From Cacajao melanocephalus (lineage: Eukaryota; Chordata; Mammalia; Primates; Pitheciidae): DNA of 64,000 nucleotides. Position numbers and translations under genes: made by a program. The stretch spans positions 1 to 64,000 of the forward strand of contig CAUYLG010022223.1 in NCBI GenBank assembly GCA_963573385.1, read 5' to 3'. The notes under the pieces were generated by a model. It saw only the letters and a list, made by a program, of their open reading frames with translations, had not been told where the DNA came from and did not search any database. Of the stretch, positions 9,401 to 23,035 are shown piece by piece. Each line of letters begins with the position of its first letter. Position 1 is the stretch's first letter.

Positions 9401-12400
9401 TAAGCAACAGTTATATAAGACTCAGACGGTGCAGTGCCGTTGAATTTTCTCAATAATTTTTAAATGGTGATTTGAAGATGAAAGCCTAAAATGAAGCAAG
9501 ATTGGTGAAGTGTCTTAAAATCTGAGTGGAGCTTTTAGAGCTATTCAGCAGACACTGAGGAATTATGCATACAGTATTCTCTAATGGAATTATTTTAACA
9601 CTAATCAGACGTTCTGTAGCACAGAAGCATTTGCAATTTTGTAAGAATAGAGACTTGAATCCTGCTGCTGGAAGTCTGGAAGGTCACAGTCCAGCAGTGG
9701 TCTCTTAACAAATCCTCGCTTGTCAATACTCCACTGCTCTAGCAATAAAGTCGAAAAACGTCCTCATGAAAAGATAAACGCCAAATGTTTCTGCTTTTGT
9801 GGGTAAGGCGTCATTTTCCTTTTTCCATCAATATTAAACATCCTAATGATGGGCCTTTACATATGAAAAGTGGAATTTCCAAGGTAAATTAGTGAGTTGA
9901 AGGGAACAGACTGGCTAAAAGAACAGAACAGAAGCAATTCTATTTTTTCTGAATATTGAGACAAAAATATGAGAACATTGCAAGAGATTGATGTTGAGTA
10001 TCAGTCATTTCCCTGTAGTTTGTGCAGTTTTCCCTGCTAGAAGAACATCTCAATCTCCACTGGAAACATTAAATTTGCTTTGTGAGTTGAAGAAAAAGCT
10101 AAGCTTAGCAAGTTGGTTCCAGGTGTTTAAACACTGATTTCAGGAATAATTAGTGAGATGACTTTCTGAGGATTAAGATATTTGCCAACTTTTTTTCTAT
10201 GAAAAAGCAGCCCATTTCATTTTCTGACCTCTGCATGGTAAAAAGTTGCACTCAGTTGAACTGAACTTTGATTTCCACTAATTTCCTTGGGTTGTTCCTG
10301 GCCCTCAGTCTAGAACTATACCGATTCTGCCTGTAGTGCCTTTCATAACACATCCTTTCGAGTGTTTAAAAAGCTTCCAGTCCTCCTAAATGGCATCTTA
10401 TCAAAAATAATCATTTCAAATGTGGCATCATTTTGAGATGCTCTACCTCTTAACACTTTTCCAACCGTAGTTCTAGCCATATCCCTGTTTAAAATAAGAA
10501 TTCCAAAACCTTGAAAAAGGTATACATTTCATTTCTGTCACATTAGAGCAACTAAGGTAGAGGGAGATGATTCCTCTCTTCTCTTATTAATGGAGCCTTA
10601 CTACCTTAGCTTCTGGTTTGTTTGCTTTTTGTAGCCATACTACCCATTCTATTAGCTTATCATGGATATGGAATGTTTGTTAAACCACGACTCCTTGTGT
10701 TGTGTTTGTGAAGATTTCATTTAAACCTGAGATCTCTGTATTTTTCCAGGGACAACAGTTATTTCCATTGGCTGGTCATGCAAATCCAACCTTCTTTTGT
10801 TTATGCTGTGCGATTCCTTATCTCCTTCAAGTTGGTATTTTTCCTCTTCAACAACATTTTCTAGGATAAACTTTAAACAGCTCTTTGCTCACCTACATGT
10901 AATGTGGATAAATCCGCATACAATTCTATCTCTTATCCAAAAGACTGGATAATATACCTTGTCAGATGCCTCATTACAAACCATAAAGAGGTCTTAAATA
11001 ATCCGTGGCATCAGACTGCATACAGTAATTTTGGATTCTTGTGAAGACTTATTTTTAAGTAAAGAAACCTGTCATTCAGTGCTAGAAATTAACTATGGGT
11101 TACCATTATGCTACCTGTTCTCTAATTCCTTTTGTTTTCCCTTTTGAATTAAAAAAAAAAAATGACTCCATTTGGGATTTTCTGGCACCTCCACCCTAAT
11201 CTCTGGTTTGTGAATGAACACCAAGGATGACTGAAGACCAGCCTAAGAAGGGTGTTCTTCCAGCAGCCTCCTGGGTGTTCTCCTCTGGTCCTGGGAAACT
11301 CAGATTTCAATTGGCTCACACTTTCTCTCTCCTGACACAGTTTATATTTCACATTTCGTAACCTTCCTTTGTCCACTCTTTCAAGCCCTCAATTCTCCTG
11401 TAAAAAAGGAGACAGGCAAAGTGGAAACTGAGTTGCTTTACCATTCAGAAACTACCTCCTTTCAAAATGATCCCCAATATGAGGTCATTTCTGCTCCAAT
11501 AGTAACATTTGCTCCGCCAGATTCCATTGAGGAAAGGGTGTTCCTGTCCCCCTGGAAGTCTGCACAGCTATGAATGCCACAGGCCACACTTGGATATACC
11601 CAGAGCTTTTATTTTTTGATATCTACCACAGACTTCACTTTCTCTTTTTAACTAATATAAAGCTTAGCTGTTTGTTTGCAGAACAAACTTTACCCACAAA
11701 AATAAAAGCGTTTGCTATCCTTTTTTGATAAAGGTCTTCTAGATTTGCTTCACCCACTTTAACTTTTTCTGTGTATCTTAAAATTCAGCATGCAATAATA
11801 TTTTCAACTTCTCCACATTTTAGACTTCCTTAGTTTATTTCTATTCACATAAAATCCTTTTTATAAATACTGATAGGAAATACCATTCTTAGTGATATCA
11901 CCAGTGATGAGTTGAATACTGCCCTAGTCTGTTCAATGAGTGAAAGGTATTTTCTGAGCTATGAGCTTGAAAAATAAAAATAAATATTTTAAAAGATATA
12001 ATGGCTCCTGGTGAAACAATCTTATTAATATAAATTCATAGATATTCACACAGAAAAGGAGCATTGGCGAGCATAAGATCATTAAGTTCATCTTATGCTT
12101 TTGTTATAAGAGGAAATTCTGCAATCAATAACAATGCAATGAGTGAGTTTGTCCTGTCATAGATCCTTTTCACAGGGCCTGGGATATAGGACTTAGTGAA
12201 TGTTCATAAGCCATTGATCCTTACTCAAAAGGAACCCTATTCTTTTAATAGTAATAATGGAGGGATTATAGGAATAATTTCTGATTATCTCAAGATTTGC
12301 TTTTTATTACCCATTCTAGGTTCATGATGATTAACTATTTAATGTTATTTAGGTCCCTTGACCTCATTCTCTGCAACTAAGGAGTTGATGCAAGGAAGTA

Positions 12401-13049
12401 AGAAAATGAGTCAAAGATTTGGAAGAAGTTCATTTGAAGTTGTCGGTTATACTAACAATATAGTAGGTCGGAAAAAGATGATTTTGTGGGTTAGTTTTTG
12501 TTTGTTTTTGTTTTTTTTTTGTGTGTGTGGGGGTGGAGGTAGGAGAAACTAAGGAAATAATTCCAAAGGAAAGGCTATTGATGGGGTGTTTTTCTCGTGA
12601 ATTGTATAGTTTTCAGATTTATATTAAAGGATTAAAGTGGCCATATTTTCCTACTGCCAGTCAATGACTGTTTATTTCATATGTACATATTTAAAAGACG
12701 CCCTAGAGAAGTGTATATATAGCATTACAATTAGCAAGTCAAAAGACTGGAGATTACCTTTCCTAGAACATCCCTTCTATGTCATAGCTCCATATGCCAT
12801 GCTTTTACCAAGAGGCTTGACGTTTATATCTGGTGTCCTTGTTCTGTTCTTGAAGCTCCTGCTAAATGCCTCAACTTAGGTGTGTCACAGGTACTTCACA
12901 TTTCAGCCCTTTAAATTGGCCTTGTGGTCATTCCATTCACTCCTGCTTCTCCTCATTAGATTAGCGGTGGCCCTTTTCACCCATTCACCTAAGTTGGAAT
13001 CCAAGCATCATCTTAGAAGCTCTCAAAGTGATCAGGGGAGCCTGAGGGG
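9401..13049. other. Long stretch with little assigned content
   Basis: No young repeat and no supported exon. 10880-11010 shows weak resemblance to antisense CR1/L3 LINE sequence, which I would not call. There is a 12-A run near 11151-11162. The 75-codon frame at 11149-11376 and the 80-codon frame at 12637-12879 have no recognisable motif. There is a T/G-rich low-complexity run at about 12496-12545. 12910-13040 may be worn L2. Confidence 0.4.
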
Positions 13050-13245
13050 AGGTAGAATGTAGTGGCTAAATGTACACACAGTGATGTTCAACTGCCTTGG
13101 TTTGTAATTCTGAGCCCACCATTTACTGACTGCATGATCTTGGACAAGTAACTTAAATCTTACAATACTCCTGTTTACTCATCTGTATAATGAAGATGAC
13201 AATATTAGAACCTACCTAATAAAGCTGTTATGCATATTTAATTAA
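13050..13245 (+). repeat. MIR SINE, nearly full length
   Basis: The MIR blocks are in order: 'gtagaatgtagtggctaaat' (tRNA-related head), 'accatttactgactgcatga', 'cttggacaagtaacttaaat', 'gtttactcatctgtataatg', and 'acctacctaataaagctgtt'. Confidence 0.9.
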
Positions 13246-13339
13246 TTAATAATTGTTTTTAAATGTTTATATGTGTTTCTTTTTATATTTATAAACCTCT
13301 AAGAACAAGGCAGCAAATAGCATAAGCACTTTCTTCTCA

Positions 13340-13590
13340 CATTTAATTCATCAGCAGTTTTAACAAGTATGCGCTCCTTACATTGCATCTTTATCTGTTC
13401 CATCCTGCTTCTCCAGTGGTGTTCCTAGCTGTCAGTGCTTGAAGTCAAGCTCTTGTCATAGCTCCATGAAATATTGCAATTGTCATTTTATTAACCTTCC
13501 CACTTCCGCTCTTTCCCTGAATCCATCCTTTATGCTTCTGACTGAATGACCTTCCAATATATTAATATACATCTCATCACAGCATTCTTC
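13340..13590 (+). repeat. L2 LINE fragment
   Basis: Sense L2 from upstream of the 3' terminus. 'atattgcaattgtcatttta' followed by 'tgaatccatcctttatgctt' parallels the L2 'tactgcaatagcctcctaac ... caatccattctccacac' order. Diverged; boundaries approximate. Confidence 0.5.
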
Positions 13591-16107
13591 TGTCCCACAT
13601 TCACCAGTTCAATATTCTTTTGTGACTCATTATTTTATCACAAAATTCCCCCCGACCCAACCCTAATGTTTTTGATGGGATTGTTTATGATGGCCAGAGG
13701 ACCAGTTGGCCCAGCACTATCTCTTGGCACATTCTCCCTCACATCTTTCAATCAAACAATGCTGAGAGATATCCGGTCTCCATCTTTGAACACCTTGTTA
13801 AGATTTTAGTACTGTGACTTAGCAAACTGAACTCCCTGAACTCTGCTGCTTAACCAAAATTTTCTGGACAAATAAGTCTGTGTAGAAACATGTATGTAAG
13901 AATAAGTCTTGGAAAAATAAATTCACTTACTTAAAAATGGACATACAAATGGCAGCAATTATACTGTGTGCATTGTGCCTGCTTTATGCCATAGGTGGTC
14001 CATGTCGATTGAAACCTTATTGTCATTTTATGAATTTTACTTAAACATTCTTTATTAATGAAGCTTTAGGTTGCCCCTGTATTTTTTAATCTCAATTTTA
14101 TCTAATTGTTTTATCTCAGTTTTCCTAGATAACTCCCACTTATCCTGTCTTTATCGTATGGATATTGTAGTTTAATCTAATTATTTTTCAATAAGTTTTT
14201 TTATGTGTTATGAATATGCATATGTTATATGCTACTATTTATTATAATAGTCTCATATATGCTCTTAATGTAAGTTAAGAATTAATGATCTAAATCAAAC
14301 TAGAAATGTAATCTGTTCTGCACGTTTCTTAATTCCTCCAAACTAAGATTGAACATTGTGTTTTAGTATGAGAATTTGGGGATAGATTCGTTCTAAAACT
14401 TGCTTCTAAACATGATTCTCAGGAATTCTACGTGTTTTTAAACCTCTAATTTGTTTAAACCTCCCATATGTAAAATTGTTATAACGTTGTTGACAAAATA
14501 GATAAAAATCAATACCTCTCTCACTGGGATCATAGAATGGTTTTGTTAAAAATCAGTGATTGGCACCCCAGTACAGATACACTTTAATGGCAGTCTATTA
14601 AACATGTATTAAAATGTATTCTTAGACAAGTATGCGTGTCTCAATCAATGATTTTATGCATGAGTTGTCTAACTCTTGAAAATAGTTATATTATAATCTT
14701 GATTATTACTGTCTTTAAGCAATCACAATCTACTTCTAGATAATCTTTCATTTTGCTAAATTTTGTCACAAATGATAAAAGATTAAGTGTAAAACTAAGT
14801 ATTATGTGAGTTCTTGCAAAATCAGAATTGTAGTCTTGGTTACTAATGTTTCTACAATAGTGTGAATTAAGTTGTAGATCTACTAAGTAGCAATCAATAG
14901 TTTTTCTCATTTCCTAGAAAAGATCTTTTATTTGCATTTCTAAAAACCTTTTAGAGTGTTTGCTTTTCAGTACTTCCCATGTATTGCTTATTGTGATCAC
15001 TGCAATGATGATCACAATGATGACTTAATGGAAGATTTAGGTGTTATTCCTCGACACCTAATGTATGTAAAATTAGGCAGCCAGCTGCAAATAAGTCAGC
15101 AGTAAGCAGAAGAAGTGGATTCTTAAAAACAGAAAACTACAGCTTTAAGTCCTAAGACTTATTTTAAGATATTCATGGCTTCAATTCATTTATCATTTTT
15201 ATTGGAAAGAGATATGCTCATTTTTTACCACTTTGGAAAAAAGAAGCCAAAAGCAAAAATAATTTTAAGCAAAGAGGGATGCTAAACACTTTTTAAAAAC
15301 CTGCTAAGTGAAATAGAGACGCAAGATGAGCATAGAAAAGAACTGCAAAATGTTCATGGCTCACTCTTGGTAAGGTTGGAAGACCTGAAAGGATTACATT
15401 TCAATTTTTCAAATAGAAAACATTTATTCAAAAGAAAATCTAAAAAAAATGTAAAACCCAGGAAAGTACCTTGGAAATTGCATTTGCTCAGTACCATTAT
15501 AAAATGGCCTGTAGTTTTTATGTATTTTGCATTTTATGACAAAGTAAGTATACAAGAGAAGGCACTGAAGGTAGATTATAGAAGACTTTCCAAGTCAAGA
15601 AGAGAAAGCTGCACATGCAACAAGAAAATATTATTGGGATGAGTATTAGAAGGTAATAATTAGTTCAGAGAGTCTGGCTCAGAGGAATGAGTGAAGCTGT
15701 GTACATATTTATATGTTTATATTTATAAGAAAACATAAAGAATGCATTACTACATATAAATGAAAAATAGTAGAATTCTTTAATTCCTTCACTACTTTTA
15801 TTTTGATACAAAGAAATAGCATTGAGAAAGGAGCCAATTTGAGGGGAAAGGTCATATTTTAAATTTTGTTCAAGTTGAATGTAATTTAAAGTGAGAGCTA
15901 AGGATTCTTACAGAGTAGTTAACTGTGGGAGCATATTGTAGGAGTCCACAGGGTAACCCCCTTAGGAGTATTTGGGTTGATATTTCATAGAAAAATGAAG
16001 GAGCATGGTGAAAATGCTTTCAGCCTCATTACTTTATTCCACCACCACCAGATGACAACTTTATGGCTTTGATTCCACTATTTGAATTATGTGAGCTTTC
16101 ATTCATT
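13591..16107. other. Unassigned AT-rich sequence
   Basis: No recognised repeat. A short near-palindrome lies around 14994-15018 (tgatcactgcaatgatgatca). The 91-codon frame at 15367-15642 is lysine-rich, as expected of AT-rich noncoding DNA, and has no recognisable domain. Confidence 0.45.
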
Positions 16108-16800
16108 GATTCATTTCTCAATTCAACTAATATTCTCAAGTGCCCACTAAGTGTTTTGCATTGTACTATGCACTGAAGATGCTAGCAGTTAATAAACAGG
16201 GTTCCTTCCAGGGCAGAGTCTAATGGGGAACATAAACAGGTGTAAGGCAATGAAACCCTGTGGGATGAGCTCAGTGGCAGACAAAGTGTCTACCTAACCA
16301 AGACGAGGGCAGGAGGTAGTTTTCAAGAGAAAATCATGTCAATGCTGAGATAATTGGAATAGGACTCTTGTAGAGGAAGAGTCAAGAGTACATTCTATTT
16401 AAGGGAGGGTCATTATGAGGAGTTCGGAGTCAGATGGGGTAAAATTGCTCAATGTAGGATCTAAAGGAAAATCAGTCTTTTTGTAGAATCAAGATGAGGG
16501 TGGAACTAGGGAGAAGAGACAGGGAGTATAAACAGTGGTGCAAAATAAAACTAAGAGGGGCTAAGTAGGGGAACTCTCAGAGTCTCATTAAGAAATTAGC
16601 ACATGATCCTGAGGCAAGGAAACAAGAAAAATTTGCATTTGTAGGAGATTATTCACCATTTCATGGGAAAGTTGGGATGGTGGCAAGGCCTAATTAGAAA
16701 GTGATCTTAGAGTTCTAGGATGGGATGCGGATGGCCTTTGCAGGGGTAGTGATTGTGGGGCTGGAGAGAAACAGAGTAGATCTGAGAGACATTTAGAAGA
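16108..16800 (-). repeat. L2 LINE 3' part
   Basis: Antisense L2. It begins with the terminus ('gattcatttctcaattcaac', 'gtgcccactaagtgttttgc'), then 'taataaacagggttccttcc' and purine-rich downstream blocks such as 'aaatttgcatttgtaggaga'. It is among the longest L2 copies in the window. Confidence 0.65.
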
Positions 16801-16885
16801 TGGTCCAATGGTAAATCACACTCAATGACTTGCTGTGGTACTTTTTTGTTTCCTTGTTCTAATTTGCTTTAAAGTTATCTTAAGT

Positions 16886-17642
16886 TGTGATTATTAAGAA
16901 CCAAAAGTATCTGAGACAGATCTCCATCAATTTAGAAAGTTTATCTTGCCAAGGTTAAGGACACGCCCCTGACACAGCCTTAGGAGGTCCTGACAATATG
17001 TGCTCAAGGTTTTGGGGGCACAGCTTGGATTTATACATTTTAGGAAAGTATGAAACATCAGTCAATATGTGTAAGATGTACACTGGTTTGGCCTGGAAAG
17101 GCAGAAAACTTGAAGTGCAGGCCTCCAGGTCATAGGTAGCTAAGAGACAAAAGGTTGCATACATTCCTTTGGGTCTTTGATCAGCCTTTCACTAAATACA
17201 CAATTTACATGTGAGAAGAGGGTAGAGAAAGAGTCACTTATGCCTTAGTCTGGCTCAGTAAATCTACATGTTTACGTAAACAATAGGGTAGAGAAAGCAA
17301 TCAGATATACATTTGTCTCAGATGAGCAGAGGGATGACTTTGAGTTCTGTCCTTTCTCCCACACCTGTGAAGATAAGCTACCAATTTACATTGCCAGGGT
17401 GAAATCCAACAGAACTGTTTTAGGGTAAATATCTTGAGATCCACAAGGAATTTTCTTGTGGGCAAATTGTGAGGGAGGTATGTGGTTATTTTTCATTGTT
17501 GTTGTTTGTTAGTTGGTTTTTAATCTTTATAGCTAACTTATTTACGAATAAAATGGGAGGCAGGTTTGCCTGACCTAGTTCCCTGCTAGACATTTCCCTT
17601 TGGTGTAGTGAATTTGAGGTCCAAAAATTTATTTTCCTATCA
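16886..17642 (-). mobile_element. Solo LTR, ERV1-type (subfamily not assigned)
   Basis: A long terminal repeat in reverse orientation, about 757 bp. On the minus strand it opens TGATAGGAAAATAAAT near 17642, holds a TATA-like TGTATAAATCCAAG near 17026-17039, and has a degraded polyadenylation motif (GATAAACTTTCTAAATTG, consensus AATAAA) near 16930-16947, followed by GAGATCTGTCTCAGATACTT close to the end. This promoter / polyA order is that of a gammaretrovirus-like LTR. No gag, pol or env sequence lies on either side, so it is a solo LTR left by recombination. I recognise the type but not the family name with certainty. Confidence 0.75.
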
Positions 17643-19018
17643 CATTATGATTAGAGTCTTTTCAATCTGAAAACTCATGCCTTGAGTCCTGGAAAATATA
17701 TTTCTGTTAAAAAAAATGCTGTTCCTTATTCCCTCTGTTCTATATGTTTAGGAGTTTCATGAGTTAGTTGTCTCCTATTCTTGATCCTGTTCTTGGTCAT
17801 TTCTTTTTTTCTTTGTCGATTTCTAGAGATTTCTCCATTTTATCTTTCAAGTATTCTATTTTTTTAAAAATCCCAGCAATTACATTTTAAATTTCCATGA
17901 AATCTCCTTCTCTAGTTTATTCACAGTACTTGGTGTTTATGTCATGTTGACAATTTCTCCGAGATTTCCCTTGTTGGTTTGTTTTGCTTTCAGTCTCGTT
18001 ATGTGGAGAGCTTTCCTTAAATACCTTGTGATATTTATTATTATGTAGTTAGGAATAAGGCACTAAAATAGCGGATTGGATAATTTTATACTGGTAGATG
18101 AGAATTTTCACATCTTTCCAGAATTCTCTGTGCAAATTCACCAGTGTGGCCACTAACTTGAGTTCAGCTTTCTTACTCTGCTAGGTCAGTTACCCCTTCT
18201 CCATTTTGTTTTATTTCTTCATGTGTTATGATTCCAGGTTTTAGATATCTCTGAATTTCATAAAAGATGTAGGTTTCTACTCTGATTTTCCTTGACAATA
18301 TTGCTATGATTTCTAAGTGCAGAAAACTGTTTTGAAAATGTCTAATTTTGCAGTCTTAAACCAAATGTCTGCTGTTCAATAATTTTTAGGCTTTTATTGG
18401 GCACTTTTTGGGAAACTCTATTGTGATGATTTAGCTCAGAGATTACCATATAATAAATGATTAAATACAGTTTAGTCTTAAGAAAACCCTTTTGTCTAAT
18501 GGACTACAGTCTTTACATCTAAGCCAGTAAACCTCTGTATACAAAATGAATGCTTTCTTAATTAGAAAGTTTATAAGTTCTGAGATACTGTATGTTTTAA
18601 GATCTGACAGTTTTCAGATTACAGAAGCAATATAAATCCTTTTACTTTTAGATAGTTCTAGAACTGACATGCAGTTTTAATGGTAGTTTAAACTTGACAG
18701 CAAACATGTTTATCTTTAAAAGAAGCCTGCTGGATGGAACAGGAATTATCTTTCTGTACAAGACATCCTTTACTGCTCCTTTTTTCATGTAGACTGTAGA
18801 TGAAGTACCTTCGACCAAAAAATAATACAAACAGTACTGATAGTGGAGATGGGAACAGCTGAGGAACTATCTCATTTCTTGGAAAAAAAAAAATGTGTTA
18901 TAACGTCATTCAGGATATTTGGCCAGCTCTGAGTTTCCTTTTTATCAGGTTGATACCTTTTTTTCCCTAGCCATATTTTCTGATTTCCCACTAATCTTTT
19001 CACTCATATATGGTCTTA
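17643..19018. other. Unassigned sequence, possibly old L1
   Basis: 17790-18360 has the T-rich, 'ttttaaatttccatgaaatc' texture seen in antisense old L1 UTRs, but the match is too weak to call. The rest is unassigned. Confidence 0.3.
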
Positions 19019-19031
19019 AGTAGTCACAGAT

Positions 19032-19314
19032 GGCTGGCCATGGCGGCTCACGCCTGTAATCCCAGCACTTTGGAGGCCAAGGCAGGTGGATCATCCAATG
19101 TCAGGAGTTTGACACCAGCCTGAGCAACACAGTGAAACCTCGTCTCTTCTAAAAATAAAAAAGTTAGCCAGGCGTGGTGGCAAGCATCTGTAGAAACAGC
19201 TACTCAGGAGGCTGAGACAGGAGAATCGCTTGAACCCGGGAGGCAGAGGTTGCAGCGAGTCACCATCACACCACTGCACTCTAGCCTAGGCGACAGAGCG
19301 AGACTCTGTCTAAA
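19032..19314 (+). mobile_element. Alu (AluS-like)
   Basis: A full-length Alu starting 'ggctggccatggcggctcac', with no long A tail left. It is flanked by 13-bp target-site duplications: agtagtcacagat at 19019-19031 and aataatcacagat at 19326-19338 (two mismatches). Confidence 0.95.
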
Positions 19315-19610
19315 ATATGATAAATAATAATCACAGATTTTATTGTGTTTTAGGATAAAGTGGTTGATATTTGTCCATATCATATCATATCATATACAAA
19401 GAAAACCAGGATTCTGTTGTTGTTCCTCTTCTAGTTATTTCCGCATTATTTTCATGTCAAGAGAACTACCTTTCTACTTTATTTTTGATGTAATGAAATT
19501 CATGGTAATACTTTGGTGATATTTTGATATAAAAACGTTACTGGTGAAAAGAAAAGTAAATTACTTTTACTTCTTTTTTCAATGTTTTGGGAGAAATTAC
19601 TTGTTTGTAT

Positions 19611-19939
<329 letters not shown>

Positions 19940-19949
19940 TAAAGGCAAA

Positions 19950-19976
<27 letters not shown>
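19950..19976 (+). repeat. (CA)n microsatellite
   Basis: About 13 CA units followed by an A-rich run (aaacaaataaaa), about 50 bp beyond the 5' end of the Alu. Confidence 0.97.
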
Positions 19977-19980
<4 letters not shown>

Positions 19981-20125
19981 AATAAAACCTAACCCAACAT
20001 TTGCATACCAACTTACTGGTAGCACCATGTGGAATATGTGGTAGCAATCTGGGATGTTTGAGCTAATACGTCAGAGTATTGTGCTTTTAAAATGAAGAAA
20101 TAAAATAGCTATAAAGAACTGCTTA

Positions 20126-20290
20126 ATTAGCTGTGTGTGGTGGTGAGTGCCTGTAGTCCCAGCTACTTGGAGGTTGAGGCAGGAGAATTGCTTGAACCCA
20201 GGAGGCAGAGGTTGCAGTGAGCCAAGATTGCACCATTGCACTCCAGCCTGGCAGAGTGAGACTTTGTCTCAAAAAGAAAAATAAAAAAGA
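20126..20290 (+). mobile_element. Alu, 5'-truncated (right arm)
   Basis: It begins inside the Alu right arm at 'attagctgtgtgtggtggtg' and runs to an A-rich tail. Duplications aaagaactgctta (20113-20125) and aaagaactgttta (20286-20298) flank it, so it was inserted already truncated and not cut later. Confidence 0.93.
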
Positions 20291-20298
20291 ACTGTTTA

Positions 20299-21007
20299 AG
20301 AGGAATCTTCACTACTATAAAACTCTGAGGACAAATATAATTTTAAAAGAAAGCACTCTTACTACCATCAACATGAGGCTGAAATTTAAGCTACATACTA
20401 ACCAAATCTGTTAAATAAGCAGTTTGTTTTTAAAGAATTTGCTGTGTGTTCCAACTATATATTATAGTCAGTTCTCTGGTGAGCAAAATGTTAACTGAGA
20501 CTCAGAAATAAGAATAATCACACAAAAATAAAGCTGATTCTGTCTGCTAACCACCAGTTTCCACATTAAGTTTAAGGCACACTGCCTCGTACTTGAAGGT
20601 CTTCAGCTCGACTTTCCTTGCACCTGCTCCTCCAGTGAACCTTTGTGTAGCCCTCTCGCGAGGATAATGCTAGTTCATTAAATGTCAGCTCACACTTTCC
20701 TGAATCGAATAATAAACTCTGCCTTTTCTTGCCTGTGTATAAGTCTTATTTGCCTCAGGACTTTTCTCAGAATTTTAAGAAAAATAAAATGATAGTGATC
20801 ACAGTCTTTGGCATTTAGAAGCTGGAATAGTTTTGGTCATAATTCAAGTGGTCAAGAACTCTGTATGCCAGTGAATGTGAGAGAGAAATCAGAAGAGTTG
20901 AATGACATCATACTGAAAACCACTTTGTCCAACTCTTTTGTTTCTAACCTCTCCTGTGTACACAGAAAGCATGTCACCGAAGACAAGTGTTTCTTTTGCT
21001 CATCGTT
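20299..21007. other. Unassigned sequence
   Basis: No recognised repeat. 20570-20760 is less AT-rich and has an AATAAACTC motif near 20710 resembling an LTR polyadenylation signal, but no family match. Confidence 0.35.
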
Positions 21008-21190
21008 GTATTGTTTATTCATTCATCAACATTTTTGATGGTCTACAAGGTTTCAAACAGACAGAAAAATGAATAAGATGACGTACTCACCATTAATGAG
21101 CTGCCTGTTTGCTTAAGAGTAGAGTTAGATAAATGGACAGGTACGTTTCTATGGGAATGGCACCATTATAGAAGATAAATCCACAGCAGA
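21008..21190 (-). repeat. L2 LINE 3' fragment
   Basis: Antisense L2 terminus: 'tattcattcatcaacatttt', 'ggtctacaaggtttcaaaca', then 'tactcaccattaatgagctg' in the consensus order. Confidence 0.65.
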
Positions 21191-22599
21191 CAAGACTTAT
21201 TTGATCTACAGCCTAAATGGCTTCCATTGAATTAGAAATCAAATAAACTCAACACCTCAAATGTTTTTCAGGAATTAAAGTAACGGGCAGATAAGACAGA
21301 GTTGAAGTCTGAAGAGCTTGCTAAGGCATGAAAAAAAGGAATGTCTGGCTGCCCATTTGCAGGCGTTGGCTTGAGAAAAGACAACCTATAAGTTATCTCT
21401 GCTCTAGCAAGCCATCTTTTTGCTAATGTAAGTCATGTTGCATTCCATCTGTGGTTAATAAATAGCTTTCATATTCAGGATTGATTTTCAGGAGAGACAT
21501 TGGTTTGATTTCATTACAGTTGAGGTTGAATATATTTTCAACCACTGTTTGAGCACTTGTATTTCCTTTGTGCCAAATTATTGGTTCACACTCTTTATCC
21601 ATAAATTTTTAGAAACATAGACAGTTTGTTTGTAATTCGTGGAAAACGGTTGGCAATTTTTTATATGGTTACTAATATTTCTTAATTTATTTTTAAAATT
21701 TTGGCTCTGATTGCTATGGACATTCAAGAACTAAATGTAGAAAAGCATAGATACAACATACAAAAATGTAATACAGAAATTTATTTCCAGTGAATGCCTG
21801 GGTACAAAATAATGGAAGTATGCAATGGCATTAACACTGTATTTATTCTCCCTACCCCAATACACTGGTATTACACTAAGGGTGTCACATGACATATTTT
21901 ATAATATTAATGGCTCTTTAGAAGATAATCATAACAGCATTAATGACAGTTATAATTTACATCACAAGTTACAGTCTAATATATCACTTTGAGGTGATTA
22001 ACTGCCAGTGATCATGAATCACAGCAATTTGTATATCCACTTACAATATGTGTATTAAGTGAACAGATTTTCTTTAAGTGTATTGTAAGAACTCTTTAGC
22101 AGTTAGTCAGGAATCCATTTTATTTGTGTTAAAGATTACCTAATTCTCTCAATTGTTCAAGGGTGAATTGCCCTTAGTGCCACAAAGAACGATAAAGAAC
22201 AGTGGAGGCTTAAGACGGATTTCATTTCCTTGTTCAATTTTCTGTCATCCATTTCAATGTCATTATAGCACCAACAACTCTTTTTTTAATAAAAAAGGAA
22301 TCATGGAAACATGGTCCAAATGAATCAATCAAATGAATCCAAAAATAAGATCCTTCCTTTAAGTTAGTTTTTCTGCCTAATTCGGGGATGCTATCCTGAT
22401 AACAATGCCTGGTAGAATCAATTAAATTATAACTCTTCTCTTTCTCTCTCTGTTATCTCATCTCAGTCCCAAGTAATAGACATCTTGGGATCTGTAATGT
22501 AGATAATACTGTTGTCATGACAAACTGAACAAAAACAAAACATTCTTCCTCATTAGTAAGGGGGAAAGTGGAGCGCCAAGCACAGCAGAAGCCCAGGGC
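21191..22599. other. Unassigned AT-rich sequence
   Basis: No repeat family or exon recognised. Confidence 0.45.
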
Positions 22600-22768
22600 C
22601 ACTGGTTCTCCAGTGCGGCTGCGTATTGAGCTTAAAAACTGTGATGCTGGTCCCACCCCCATAAGCTTCTTATTTAATTGGTTCTTGTTTCATGGTGTGC
22701 AGTATGGGCACTGGGATTTCCAACCTCCCTAGGTGAGTCTAATGGCAGTAAAGGTTGTGAACCACTGG
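22600..22768 (+). mobile_element. MER5-type hAT mini-transposon
   Basis: The ends are inverted repeats: 'cactggttctccagtg' on the left and 'aaggttgtgaaccactgg' on the right (consensus CAGTGGTTCTCAA). The body has 'gatgctggtcccaccccc' and 'ggtgagtctaatggcagt', typical of MER5 elements mobilised by Charlie transposases. The 8-bp duplication is not recognisable. Confidence 0.8.
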
Positions 22769-23000
22769 TCTAAGGTTTTACACATCATTCACTTGTGGGC
22801 ACACTTTGAATTCAAATGATTAAGAGCCCCGATGTAGCATGACCTTAATTAGAGAAATGGACACTTCTGCCTTAGAAGTAAATGGACTTAGAAATATGAA
22901 AACATATAATGGACTTTAAATAGGAAAACATGTTATTTTATTAAGAAAAAATATGTACAGTCAGGCATTTCAGGTGAGACAACATGGCAAAGGTGTTCTG

Positions 23001-23004
<4 letters not shown>

Positions 23005-23034
<30 letters not shown>
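23005..23034 (+). repeat. (TG)n microsatellite at an Alu tail
   Basis: Fifteen TG units lying immediately at the tail side of the antisense Alu that follows. Confidence 0.97.

Positions 23035-23035
<1 letters not shown>

Noticed and set aside
10880..11010. CR1/L3 LINE fragment
   Set aside because: Only a faint similarity to remembered antisense L3 blocks; not enough consecutive matches to support a call.
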